A DNA stretch of 6,444 nt. It comes from an uncultured Porphyromonadaceae bacterium. Its GTDB lineage: Bacteria > Bacteroidota > Bacteroidia > Bacteroidales > Barnesiellaceae_A. Made by a program: the position numbers and the translations under genes. How positions within the stretch are numbered: the stretch's first letter is position 1; every line of letters starts with the position of its first letter. The stretch lies in contig UQMR01000093.1 of NCBI GenBank assembly GCA_900542255.1, positions 1 through 6,444 on the forward strand. The letters run 5' to 3'. This document shows positions 1 to 6,353 of the stretch, in pieces. The notes beneath the pieces were generated by a model. That model worked only from the letters and a program-made list of their open reading frames with translations. It searched no databases and was not told the origin of the DNA.

Positions 1-1319
1 GGGGGCGCACTCGTCGCGGCAACAAAAACGTCAGTTTCATTGCCCTCAACGATGGTAGCACTATCAAGAACATACAAATCGTAGTAGATCTTGCCAAGTT
101 CGACGAAGAGCAACTCAAACCCGTCACCACAGGCGCTTGCCTCTGCGTCACCGGCAAATTGGTAGAATCTATGGGTAAAGGACAGGCCGCCGAGATACAG
201 GCCGACCACATAGAGGTATACGGCAGCGCCGACCCCAACGAATACCCCCTGCAAAAGAAAGGGCACAGCCTCGAATTTCTGCGCGAGATAGCACACCTGC
301 GTCCCCGCACCAATACCTTCGGCGCAGTACTGCGCATACGCCACCACCTCGCCTATGCGATACACAAATACTTCAACGACCACGGCTTCTTCTACCTCAA
401 CACACCGCTCATCACGGCAAGCGACTGCGAGGGTGCCGGCGCCATGTTCCAGGTAACCACGCTCGACCTCAACAACCTGCCGCGCACCGAGGAAGGAAAA
501 ATCGACTACTCGCAAGACTTCTTCGGCAAGCAAACGAGCCTCACCGTGTCGGGACAACTTGAAGGCGAGCTTGGCGCCATGGCATTGGGCGGCATATACA
601 CCTTCGGTCCTACGTTCCGCGCCGAAAACTCCAACACGCCGCGCCACCTGGCCGAGTTCTGGATGATAGAGCCCGAGGTTGCCTTCAACGACATCAACGA
701 CAACATGGACCTCGCCGAGGACTTCCTGAAATACTGCATCCGCTATGCCCTCGATCACTGCACCGACGACCTCAATTTCCTCTGCGAGATGTACGACAAG
801 GAGCTCATAAACCACCTGCGTTTCGTAGTCGACAACGACTTCGTAAGACTGCCTTACAGCGAGGGCATCAAGATACTCGAAGAGTCGCACCACAAATTTG
901 AGTTCCCCATATATTGGGGTGCCGACCTGCAATCGGAACACGAGCGTTTCCTCGTAGAGCAACACTTCAAGAAACCCGTTATCCTCACCGACTATCCCAA
1001 AGAGATAAAGGCATTCTACATGAAGCTCAACGACGACGGCAAGACCGTCCGCGCCATGGACGTGCTCTTCCCCCGTATCGGCGAAATCATCGGCGGCTCG
1101 GAACGTGAGGCCGACTACAACAAGCTGCTGCAACGCATCGAAGAGCTCAACATACCTATGAAAGATATGTGGTGGTACCTCGACACCCGACGCTTCGGTA
1201 CAGCTCCCCACTCGGGCTTCGGACTCGGCTTCGAGCGCCTCGTACTCTTCGTGACGGGTATGACCAACATCCGCGACGTGATACCCTTCCCGCGTACGCC
1301 CAAATCGGCCGAATTCTAA
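1..1319 (+). CDS. asnS: asparaginyl-tRNA synthetase, 5'-truncated by window edge
   Basis: Class IIb aminoacyl-tRNA synthetase that activates asparagine with ATP and charges tRNA-Asn in the cytoplasm. The reading frame is open from base 3 (first full codon) to TAA at 1317-1319, giving 438 visible residues. Bacteroidales AsnRS is about 467 aa, so roughly 30 N-terminal residues lie outside the window. The start of the visible part ([18 protein letters not shown]) is the OB-fold anticodon-binding domain. The catalytic core follows: a motif-1 region around [13 protein letters not shown], motif 2 with [16 protein letters not shown] at about 612-677 (class II Arg and Glu present), and motif 3 GFGLGFER at 1215-1238, ending in the family-typical [16 protein letters not shown] at 159 could be mistaken for a start, but the homologous OB-fold sequence before it shows the gene begins upstream. 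The motif-2 sequence and close overall resemblance to Bacteroides AsnRS favour AsnRS over the related AspRS. The gene is intact as far as seen and is followed by its own terminator. Confidence 0.97.
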   Translation, partial: GRTRRGNKNVSFIALNDGSTIKNIQIVVDLAKFDEEQLKPVTTGACLCVTGKLVESMGKGQAAEIQADHIEVYGSADPNEYPLQKKGHSLEFLREIAHLRPRTNTFGAVLRIRHHLAYAIHKYFNDHGFFYLNTPLITASDCEGAGAMFQVTTLDLNNLPRTEEGKIDYSQDFFGKQTSLTVSGQLEGELGAMALGGIYTFGPTFRAENSNTPRHLAEFWMIEPEVAFNDINDNMDLAEDFLKYCIRYALDHCTDDLNFLCEMYDKELINHLRFVVDNDFVRLPYSEGIKILEESHHKFEFPIYWGADLQSEHERFLVEQHFKKPVILTDYPKEIKAFYMKLNDDGKTVRAMDVLFPRIGEIIGGSEREADYNKLLQRIEELNIPMKDMWWYLDTRRFGTAPHSGFGLGFERLVLFVTGMTNIRDVIPFPRTPKSAEF

Positions 1320-1333
1320 GATTCCACATACGT

Positions 1334-1350
1334 CAAGGCTCAGCGCCTTG
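1334..1350 (+). other. small hairpin in the asnS 3' UTR
   Basis: A perfect 6-bp stem, CAAGGC (1334-1339) with GCCTTG (1345-1350), closes a 5-base loop. It lies 10 bases before the main terminator stem. No T-run follows, so it is not a terminator itself. It may stabilise the asnS mRNA 3' end or be a chance structure. Confidence 0.4.
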
Positions 1351-1359
1351 TGCAACCAT

Positions 1360-1397
1360 AATACCTGCGCCGCTCGATGCAGCGCAGGTATTTTTTT
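1360..1397 (+). terminator. Rho-independent terminator of asnS
   Basis: The arms TACCTGCGC (1362-1370) and GCGCAGGTA (1382-1390) pair perfectly over 9 bp, extended by two A-T pairs (1360-1361 with 1391-1392). The loop is 11 bases and a run of seven T follows at 1391-1397. This is the canonical intrinsic terminator form, placed 41 bases after the asnS stop. It separates asnS transcription from the downstream outer-membrane protein cluster. Confidence 0.92.
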
Positions 1398-1437
1398 GCT
1401 GTTCATAATGCCCACTATCCAAATTATATATATATTT

Positions 1438-1470
1438 TTTTCAAAAACATTCCCGATATTTTTTTGAAAA
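1438..1470. promoter_or_regulatory. inverted repeat over the OMP cluster promoter, possible operator
   Basis: TTTTCAAAAA (1438-1447) and TTTTTGAAAA (1461-1470) are exact reverse complements of 10 bp, separated by 13 bases. The half-site centres are 23 bases apart, close to two helical turns. The right half covers the TTTG proposed as the -33 promoter element (1463-1466), where a bound regulator would block or modulate RNA polymerase. The region is A/T-rich, so a chance dyad is possible. No regulator gene is visible in the window. Confidence 0.4.
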
Positions 1471-1493
1471 GAACATCATATTCAATATATTTG
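1463..1493 (+). promoter_or_regulatory. Bacteroidota-type promoter for the OMP cluster
   Basis: A -33 element TTTG (1463-1466) is followed, after exactly 19 bases, by the -7 element TATATTTG (1486-1493). This matches the Bacteroidota primary sigma (SigAb) consensus TTTG-N19-21-TAnnTTTG at every specified position. Transcription would start near 1498-1502, giving a 5' untranslated leader of about 115 bases before the ATG at 1616. It follows the asnS terminator and is the only strong promoter match before the three paralogs, which suggests one transcript for all three. Confidence 0.72.
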
Positions 1494-1615
1494 TCAAACC
1501 ATAAGAACAAAATAGATAAAACTATCGATTTATACTGTCGACAAGCACTTTTCGCAGCACTGCCATGCTCTTATGACAAATATAGATAAACAGACTTTGT
1601 GAAATAGAAAATATC

Positions 1616-2203
1616 ATGAAGAAGCACAACCTCATCGGCTCAATATGGCTAATAACGATAGCCTCCGCTCTTTTTGCCCCGGCAGCCTACTCACAATTTC
1701 ATGTAGGTATCGACTACCGCTACTGTTTAGGAATACGCGAACAGATGATAGGTCGCGAGCTGTACATTGCCGAATACGACATGCACAACTATTACCTGCA
1801 ATTAACAGCCATATACCAGATAACGCCTCAAATCGCAACAGGAATAGGCATCAGCGCCGGTATGGCCGAATACCATAAATTATACACCTTCCCGGTGTTT
1901 GCCACCGTGCGTTTCAGCCCCATCAAAAGCCATACGCCGCTCTACATTTTTACCGACTTGGGCTATACCATACCCTGCAAAGACAAGCGCAGCATGCCGC
2001 AAGGATGGATATGAAATACGGGCATAGGTTACAGATGGATGTTCAGAAAACACTTCGGGCTCAACTTCCAGCCCAGCTATTTCATGCAGCAATATAAAGG
2101 TGTAAAAACAACCATGTACGAAAGATATACCAACAAGAGTTTCACTCTCGATCGCAACAATCTGCGCCACTCGCTGGCTTTCACCTTAGGTTTGGTATTC
2201 TAA
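1616..2203 (+). pseudogene. outer-membrane beta-barrel family protein, copy 1, interrupted by in-frame TGA
   Basis: First of three tandem paralogs. The ATG at 1616 opens a 132-codon frame ending in TGA at 2012-2014. The same frame then continues for 62 sense codons to TAA at 2201-2203, all matching the family. Reading through would give 195 aa, close to the 192 and 205 aa of the neighbours. The N-terminus is a clear Sec signal peptide: basic MKKH, a hydrophobic core to about residue 22, and probable cleavage AYS|Q. The mature start QFHVGIDYRYCLG matches copy 3. Beyond the stop are the family signature GYRWMFRKHFGLNFQ, the LRHSL motif and the C-terminal LVF ending in Phe, typical of the BAM-recognised last beta-strand. 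The TGA sits where copy 3 has TGG (Trp) and copy 2 has TTC (Phe). The truncated product would lack the final strands and sorting signal, so is unlikely to assemble. No Shine-Dalgarno is present; the leader before ATG is A-rich. The specific function is unknown. Confidence 0.8.
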
Positions 2204-2225
2204 TATCCCTTACATACATCAGCTT

Positions 2226-2804
2226 ATGCTCGCACTACTGCTATCACTTATCATGGGCTTTTTTATTCCCGACGAGAAGCCTACGCCGCTGGACAAGTTC
2301 CATGCCGAGATAGACTTGCGTTACAGCGTGGGGCTGTGCGAGCAGGAGTGCGGCGCAACGTTCCACGACAGCGCTACGCGGCACGGCATGATGGGATTTA
2401 CCTTCCGGCTGGCCGCACTGTACGACTTCACTCCTGCCATCACCGCCGGTGTGGCAGGAGCTGTAAACCTGCAACGATACCCCGTCCACGAAAATTTTGC
2501 GTTCCTCGGCATCATCCGCTACCGCCCCATCGTCAAGCATCGCAACTTTTTCCTCTTCGGCGATGTGGGTTACGCCCCGTCGTTCGGGTCGGAAAGTATC
2601 CCGCGCGGCTGGGTATTCAACACCGGCGCGGGGTATTGCGTGATGTTCCGCCGCCACTTCGGGCTGAGCCTGCAACTCGGTTATATGCTGAACCAATTCA
2701 TCTACCGCGAGCCACAAGCGTATATGATACCCCAAGAGGGATACTCGGGCAGCGCAGCATTCCTGCGCCACTCGTTGGGCGCAAGCATCAGCTTCGTATT
2801 CTGA
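2226..2804 (+). CDS. predicted small outer-membrane beta-barrel protein, copy 2 (divergent)
   Basis: A 192-aa paralog of its neighbours, starting 22 bases after the end of copy 1. ATG 2226 is the first ATG after an in-frame stop at 2187-2189, so no longer start exists. Family features in order: mature-type start KFHAEIDLRYSVGLCEQ (about residues 24-40), YDFTPAITAG, a FGDVGYAP strand, GWVFNTGAGYCVMFRRHFGL, LRHSL, and C-terminal SISFVF ending in Phe as in outer-membrane barrels. Alternating polar/hydrophobic strands are consistent with an 8-stranded-type barrel; this is inferred, not demonstrated. The N-terminus is odd: MLALLLSLIMGFFI is hydrophobic but has no basic n-region, and the following stretch (PDEKPTPLDK) has no good signal-peptidase A-x-A site. 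The copy is the most divergent of the three, with GC-richer codon use than copy 1. The ligand or role is unknown. Confidence 0.75.
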   Translation: MLALLLSLIMGFFIPDEKPTPLDKFHAEIDLRYSVGLCEQECGATFHDSATRHGMMGFTFRLAALYDFTPAITAGVAGAVNLQRYPVHENFAFLGIIRYRPIVKHRNFFLFGDVGYAPSFGSESIPRGWVFNTGAGYCVMFRRHFGLSLQLGYMLNQFIYREPQAYMIPQEGYSGSAAFLRHSLGASISFVF

Positions 2805-2847
2805 TACCCTGTAAAGAAAACTCAAAAAGAGACATAAACAGAACTGT

Positions 2848-3465
2848 ATGAAAACAAAACTTACCGCCTTTATCGCCGCGCTCCTGCTATGGACAGCCCT
2901 GCCCTCGCAAGCGCAATTTCATGCCGAACTCGGCTACCGTTACGGACTGGGACTCAACGAACAGATGTTGGGCGAATGCGTATATCGCGACCAGTACAAA
3001 ATGTACAGCAACACCATCCTGCTCAACTTCATGTATGACATTACCCCCCAAATGTCGGCAGGAGCGGGCGTAGGCTTCACACTCTGCGAGACAGGCTCGC
3101 ACGGCTCACTGCCCATATATGCCACCTTCCGTTACTCGCCGCTGAAAAAAGTGCCCGGCTTCTACGCCTTCACCGACCTCGGCTATGCCCCACCCATAGG
3201 CCCGGGCAAAAGCATCACATGGAGCATGGGGCAAGAGCAGACCCGTTACGAGGGGCTCAACTACGGCTGGTTGTGGAATCTGGGCGTAGGCTACCGCATC
3301 ATGTTCAGAAAACATTTCGGGCTCAACTTCCAGCTGTGCTACAACCTGCAACAGTTCGGCGGCACCAACATCCTCGTGAATAACGAAACGACACAACAAA
3401 GCTACTACGATATCAGCGACAACTTGCGACACTCGCTCAGCGCAGGCATTGCTTTGGTATTTTAG
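2848..3465 (+). CDS. predicted small outer-membrane beta-barrel protein, copy 3 (intact)
   Basis: A 205-aa protein and the best-preserved copy of the triplet. The signal peptide is classical: MKTK, hydrophobic core FIAALLLWTAL, and cleavage after PSQA, giving mature QFHAELGYRYGLG. Later landmarks are YDITPQMSAGAG, AFTDLGYAP, a loop rich in Gly, Ser, Gln and Glu (about residues 115-137), GWLWNLGVGYRIMFRKH, FGLNFQ, LRHSL, and a terminal ALVF with the C-terminal Phe that the BAM complex reads in outer-membrane barrels. It begins 43 bases after copy 2, in the same direction, consistent with co-transcription. The MFRKHFGLNFQ segment is identical in protein to copy 1 and nearly identical in DNA. 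An outer-membrane location is a strong inference. What the barrel binds or transports cannot be told from sequence. A generic bacteroidal outer membrane beta-barrel (OmpW/OmpA-barrel-like) annotation is the safest. Confidence 0.85.
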   Translation: MKTKLTAFIAALLLWTALPSQAQFHAELGYRYGLGLNEQMLGECVYRDQYKMYSNTILLNFMYDITPQMSAGAGVGFTLCETGSHGSLPIYATFRYSPLKKVPGFYAFTDLGYAPPIGPGKSITWSMGQEQTRYEGLNYGWLWNLGVGYRIMFRKHFGLNFQLCYNLQQFGGTNILVNNETTQQSYYDISDNLRHSLSAGIALVF

Positions 3466-3476
3466 CAGCCACGCAT

Positions 3477-3551
3477 ACAGGCCGGGGAGAACCCGCGCAA
3501 TTCATAGCAGCCTGCATCGCCCGCAACCGCGGATGGTGCAGGCTTGCCTGT
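3477..3551 (+). other. nested stem-loop between OMP cluster and speA, possible non-canonical terminator
   Basis: The core hairpin spans 3509-3544. It has 11 consecutive pairs (3509-3519 with 3534-3544, two of them G-U), a single C/A mismatch, then four G-C pairs (3521-3524 with 3529-3532) closing an AACC tetraloop. An outer pair of arms, ACAGGC (3477-3482) and GCCTGT (3546-3551), could enclose it. It starts 44 bases after the copy 3 stop, where a terminator is expected. However, no T-run follows on either strand, so it is not a classical intrinsic terminator. It could stop or protect the 3' end of the OMP transcript. Confidence 0.55.
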
Positions 3552-3594
3552 CAGAAATGTAACGTACAATAGAGGCTAATCCGATAATAATGCG

Positions 3595-3602
3595 TATTTT
3601 TG
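3595..3602 (+). promoter_or_regulatory. possible -7 element of a speA promoter
   Basis: TATTTTTG fits the Bacteroidota -7 consensus TAnnTTTG at every defined base. A start site near 3607-3610 would leave a leader of about 70 bases before ATG 3678. No TTTG is present at the expected -33 distance (around 3570-3576), so the promoter is either weak, helped by an activator, or a chance match. Placement just after the 3509-3544 hairpin supports it. Confidence 0.45.
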
Positions 3603-3609
3603 CAAAAAA

Positions 3610-3644
3610 GCTGTAAGCCTCAGCTTGCAGCGGTGCGATTTTTT
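3610..3644 (+). promoter_or_regulatory. speA leader hairpin followed by a T-run
   Basis: GCTGTAAGC (3610-3618) pairs with GCTTGCAGC (3623-3631) through nine pairs (one G-U) closing a CTCA tetraloop. A run of six T (3639-3644) begins eight bases after the stem. If transcription starts near 3608, the hairpin is at the very 5' end of the mRNA. It may protect the mRNA 5' end or resemble an attenuator, although the T-run is farther from the stem than in a standard terminator. Function is inferred from position only. Confidence 0.4.
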
Positions 3645-3677
3645 ATAATTATACAAAAAACATTACACTTTAATGAG

Positions 3678-5576
3678 ATGAGAAAATGGCGCATTGAAGA
3701 TTCCGCCGAGTTGTACAACATCAACGGTTGGGGATTGAAATACTTCTCTATCAACGAGAAAGGGCATGTGCAAGTAACACCGCGCGAAAACAGCGCTTCG
3801 GTAGACCTGCGCGAACTGATGGACGAGCTGCAATTACGCGACATGACAGCTCCTATCCTCATACGCTTTCCCGATATTCTCGACAACCGCATCGAGAAGA
3901 TTTCGCGTTGCTTTGCACAAGCAGCCGAGGAGTATGGATATACCGCGCAAAACTTCATCATCTACCCCATCAAGGTAAACCAAATGAAGCCTGTGGTAGA
4001 GGAGATTGTGGGCCACGGCAAGAAATTCAACATCGGCCTCGAAGCCGGTTCAAAACCCGAGCTGCACGCCGTACTTGCCATCAATACCGACAAGAACTCG
4101 CTCATCATCTGCAACGGCTACAAAGACGAAACCTACATAGAACTGGCCTTGCTGGCACAAAAGATGGGACGCCGCATCTTCCTCGTTGTCGAGAAACTCA
4201 ACGAGCTGCGTCTCATTGCCGAGATAGCCAAACGCTACAACATGCGTCCCAACATAGGCATTCGCATCAAACTGGCCAGCTCGGGCAGCGGCAAGTGGGA
4301 AGAGTCGGGCGGCGACGGCAGCAAGTTCGGGCTCAATTCGAGCGAACTGCTCGAAGCGCTCGAATTTATGCAAACACATAAGTTGACCGACTGCCTGCGA
4401 CTCATCCACTTCCACATAGGCAGCCAGATAACCAAAATACGCCGCATCAAGAATGCGCTGCGCGAAGCCGCACAATTCTATGTGCAACTGCAACAAATGG
4501 GCTTCAAGGTCGATTTCGTAGATATTGGCGGCGGCCTGGGCGTCGACTACGACGGCTCGCGCTCCTCATCGAGTGAAAGCAGCATGAACTACTCCATACA
4601 GGAGTATGTCAACGACTCGGTATCGACCCTCGTAGACGCCTGCAACAAAAACAAGCTGCCACAGCCCAACATCATCACCGAGAGCGGCCGTTCGCTCACG
4701 GCACACCACTCGGTACTCATCTTCGAAGTCCTCGAAACCACTTCGCTCCCCATCTGGGAAGACCGTGAGGAGCTCGACGAGAATGCCCACGAGCTGGCCA
4801 AAGAGCTATACAATATATGGGACAACATGAACATGCCCCGCATGCTCGAAAGCTGGCACGATGCGCTGCAAATCAGAGAAGAAGCCCTCGACCTTTTCAG
4901 CCTCGGGATGCTCGACCTTGCCACCCGCGCGCAGATAGAGAAACTCTTCTGGTCTATCGCAAGAGAGGTAAACCAGATGGCCCTCGGCATGAAACATGCC
5001 CCCGAAGAGCTGCGTGCCATACAACGGCTGCTGCCCGACAAGTATTTCTGCAACTTCTCGCTCTTCCAGTCGCTGCCCGATTCGTGGGCAATAGACCAGA
5101 TATTCCCCATCATGCCTATCGGGCGGCTCGACGAACGTCCCGACCGACTGGCCACGCTGCAAGACATCACCTGCGACTCCGACGGCAAGATAACCAACTT
5201 CATCACCAACAACAACATGACGCCCGGCGCCATGCCCGTACACACCATAGGCAAAGAGCCTTACTACATAGGCGTGTTCCTCGTGGGTGCATACCAGGAG
5301 ATACTGGGCGACTTGCACAACCTCTTCGGCGACACCAATGCCGTACACATCAGTGTATATAAGGACCGTTACGAGATAGACCAAATCATCGACGGCGAAA
5401 CGGTGGCCGAGGTACTCGACTACGTACAATTCTCGCCCAAGAAGCTGGTGCGCAGCGTAGAGACATGGGTAACCACCTCTATGAAGGCCGGTATCATCAC
5501 ACCCGAGGAGGGTCGCGAGTTCCTCTCGAACTACCGTTCGGGACTCTACGGCTACACCTACTTAGAAACCGATTGA
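3678..5576 (+). CDS. speA: biosynthetic arginine decarboxylase (PLP-dependent)
   Basis: Converts L-arginine to agmatine and CO2, the first step of the agmatine route to putrescine and spermidine. The protein is 632 aa, matching the usual 630 or so of Bacteroidales SpeA. ATG 3678 (MRKWRIEDSAELYNI) is chosen because it matches the family N-terminus; the frame is open further upstream, but that sequence is AT-rich leader. Domains: a fold-III (alanine-racemase-like) TIM barrel with the PLP lysine K99 in YPIKVNQM, HFHIGSQ at 244-250, the Gly-rich phosphate-binding VDIGGGLGVDYDG at 281-293, and ESGR at 335-338. A helical insertion follows at about 360-450, typical of SpeA. The C-terminal beta-barrel carries catalytic-type C499 in TCDSDG and EILGDLHNLFGDTN near 541-554. 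All key residues are present, so it should be active. No signal peptide is seen; it is presumably cytoplasmic. truA starts 30 bases downstream. The leader hairpin and an overlapping ATGAGATGA may affect expression. Confidence 0.97.
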   Translation: MRKWRIEDSAELYNINGWGLKYFSINEKGHVQVTPRENSASVDLRELMDELQLRDMTAPILIRFPDILDNRIEKISRCFAQAAEEYGYTAQNFIIYPIKVNQMKPVVEEIVGHGKKFNIGLEAGSKPELHAVLAINTDKNSLIICNGYKDETYIELALLAQKMGRRIFLVVEKLNELRLIAEIAKRYNMRPNIGIRIKLASSGSGKWEESGGDGSKFGLNSSELLEALEFMQTHKLTDCLRLIHFHIGSQITKIRRIKNALREAAQFYVQLQQMGFKVDFVDIGGGLGVDYDGSRSSSSESSMNYSIQEYVNDSVSTLVDACNKNKLPQPNIITESGRSLTAHHSVLIFEVLETTSLPIWEDREELDENAHELAKELYNIWDNMNMPRMLESWHDALQIREEALDLFSLGMLDLATRAQIEKLFWSIAREVNQMALGMKHAPEELRAIQRLLPDKYFCNFSLFQSLPDSWAIDQIFPIMPIGRLDERPDRLATLQDITCDSDGKITNFITNNNMTPGAMPVHTIGKEPYYIGVFLVGAYQEILGDLHNLFGDTNAVHISVYKDRYEIDQIIDGETVAEVLDYVQFSPKKLVRSVETWVTTSMKAGIITPEEGREFLSNYRSGLYGYTYLETD

Positions 5577-5606
5577 CGCACGTCGCAACCGCCCCCACAC
5601 CGAGCT

Positions 5607-6353
5607 ATGCGATACTTTCTATATCTCGCCTACGACGGAGCAGCCTACCACGGCTGGCAAATACAGCCCAACGGCACTACCGTGCAAGAGTGCATAGAGA
5701 GGGCCTTAGGCATGGCATTGCGCTGCCCTACACCCATAACGGGTGCAGGGCGCACCGATGCCGGGGTCAACGCGCGGCTCATGGTGGCACACTTCGATAC
5801 CGAAAATCCCCTGCCCGACACCGCGGCCCTATGCAACAGGCTGAACAGCATACTGCCGCGCGACATCGCCATATACCGCTGCCGGCCTGTCATCGCCGAG
5901 GCTCACGCCCGCTTCGACGCCCTGTCGCGCACCTACAAATACTACGCCACCGACCACAAGTCGCCCTTCACGGGACGATACGCCTGGCAATACCGAGGCG
6001 AGCTCGATTACGAAGCGATGAATGCCGCCGCCCGGCGCCTGACAGCATATAGAGACTTCACCTCATTCAGCAAGCTACACACCGATGTGAAGACCAACAA
6101 CTGTACCGTCACCGAGGCACGCTGGGAGCGCGAGGGAGAGGGCTACACCTTCACCATCACCGCCGACCGCTTCCTGCGCAACATGGTACGCGCCATCGTA
6201 GGCACACTGGTAGAGGTAGGCAGGCATAAAATAACGGTAGAGGATTTTTGCCATATCATAGAGGCCCAAGACCGCTGCTGCGCCGGTACTTCCATGCCCG
6301 GCAACGCCCTCTTTTTGCACGACATAACCTACCCTGAGCACCTCTTCCTGTAA
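5607..6353 (+). CDS. truA: tRNA pseudouridine(38-40) synthase TruA
   Basis: Isomerises uridines 38-40 in the anticodon stem-loop of many tRNAs to pseudouridine. The product is 248 aa, a normal length for the family. The start MRYFLYLAYDGAAYHGWQIQ is the classic TruA N-terminus, supporting ATG 5607. The catalytic aspartate is D51 in GAGRTDAGV (about 46-54). Other family landmarks are HARFDALSRTYKYY (100-113, with the conserved active-site Tyr), DFTSFSK (150-156), FLRNMVRAIVGTLVEVG (189-205), and AGTSMPGNALFL (226-237), the last in the Bacteroidota variant form. Position 55 is Asn where many TruA proteins, including E. coli, have His directly after GRTDAGV. The gene follows speA by 30 bases with no visible promoter or terminator between them, so co-transcription is likely. 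No Shine-Dalgarno is visible, as is normal for the phylum. A hairpin overlaps the stop codon. Confidence 0.97.
   Translation: MRYFLYLAYDGAAYHGWQIQPNGTTVQECIERALGMALRCPTPITGAGRTDAGVNARLMVAHFDTENPLPDTAALCNRLNSILPRDIAIYRCRPVIAEAHARFDALSRTYKYYATDHKSPFTGRYAWQYRGELDYEAMNAAARRLTAYRDFTSFSKLHTDVKTNNCTVTEARWEREGEGYTFTITADRFLRNMVRAIVGTLVEVGRHKITVEDFCHIIEAQDRCCAGTSMPGNALFLHDITYPEHLFL

Noticed and set aside
159..161. TTG at 159 as the asnS start
   Set aside because: The sequence from base 3 to 158 in the same frame encodes conserved AsnRS OB-fold residues, so the gene starts outside the window.
1377..1589. Possible small gene (70 codons) in the gap after asnS
   Set aside because: It would start inside the asnS terminator stem and run through the AT-rich promoter region. 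Its composition (Ile, Tyr, Phe, Lys) just reflects AT-rich DNA, and no domain or signal is visible.
1512..1590. Repeated 9-mer ATAGATAAA at 1512-1520 and 1582-1590 in the OMP leader
   Set aside because: It is too short and too A-rich to distinguish from background in this AT-rich leader.
2012..2014. TGA recoded as Trp, Gly or selenocysteine in OMP copy 1
   Set aside because: TGA is the normal stop of speA and copy 2, Trp is written TGG throughout, the aligned residues are Trp and Phe rather than Cys, and no selenocysteine insertion element is evident just after the codon.
2244..2825. Long minus-strand open frame (193 codons) opposite OMP copy 2
   Set aside because: It mirrors copy 2 on the other strand with no recognisable domain, and copy 2 has clear paralogs and an outer-membrane C-terminus. 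Long antisense frames are expected in GC-rich coding DNA.
3600..3677. Upstream TTG start adding 26 residues to SpeA
   Set aside because: The added residues come from the T- and A-rich leader, overlap the -7 box and leader hairpin, and do not match the SpeA family, whose N-terminus begins at ATG 3678.
4589..5254. Minus-strand open frame of 221 codons opposite speA
   Set aside because: It is Ser/Arg-rich shadow sequence of a well-supported gene, with no recognisable family.
5465..6052. Plus-strand open frame bridging speA and truA in another frame
   Set aside because: Its Arg/His-rich composition is typical of a frame-shifted reading; both speA and truA are confidently assigned in their own frames.
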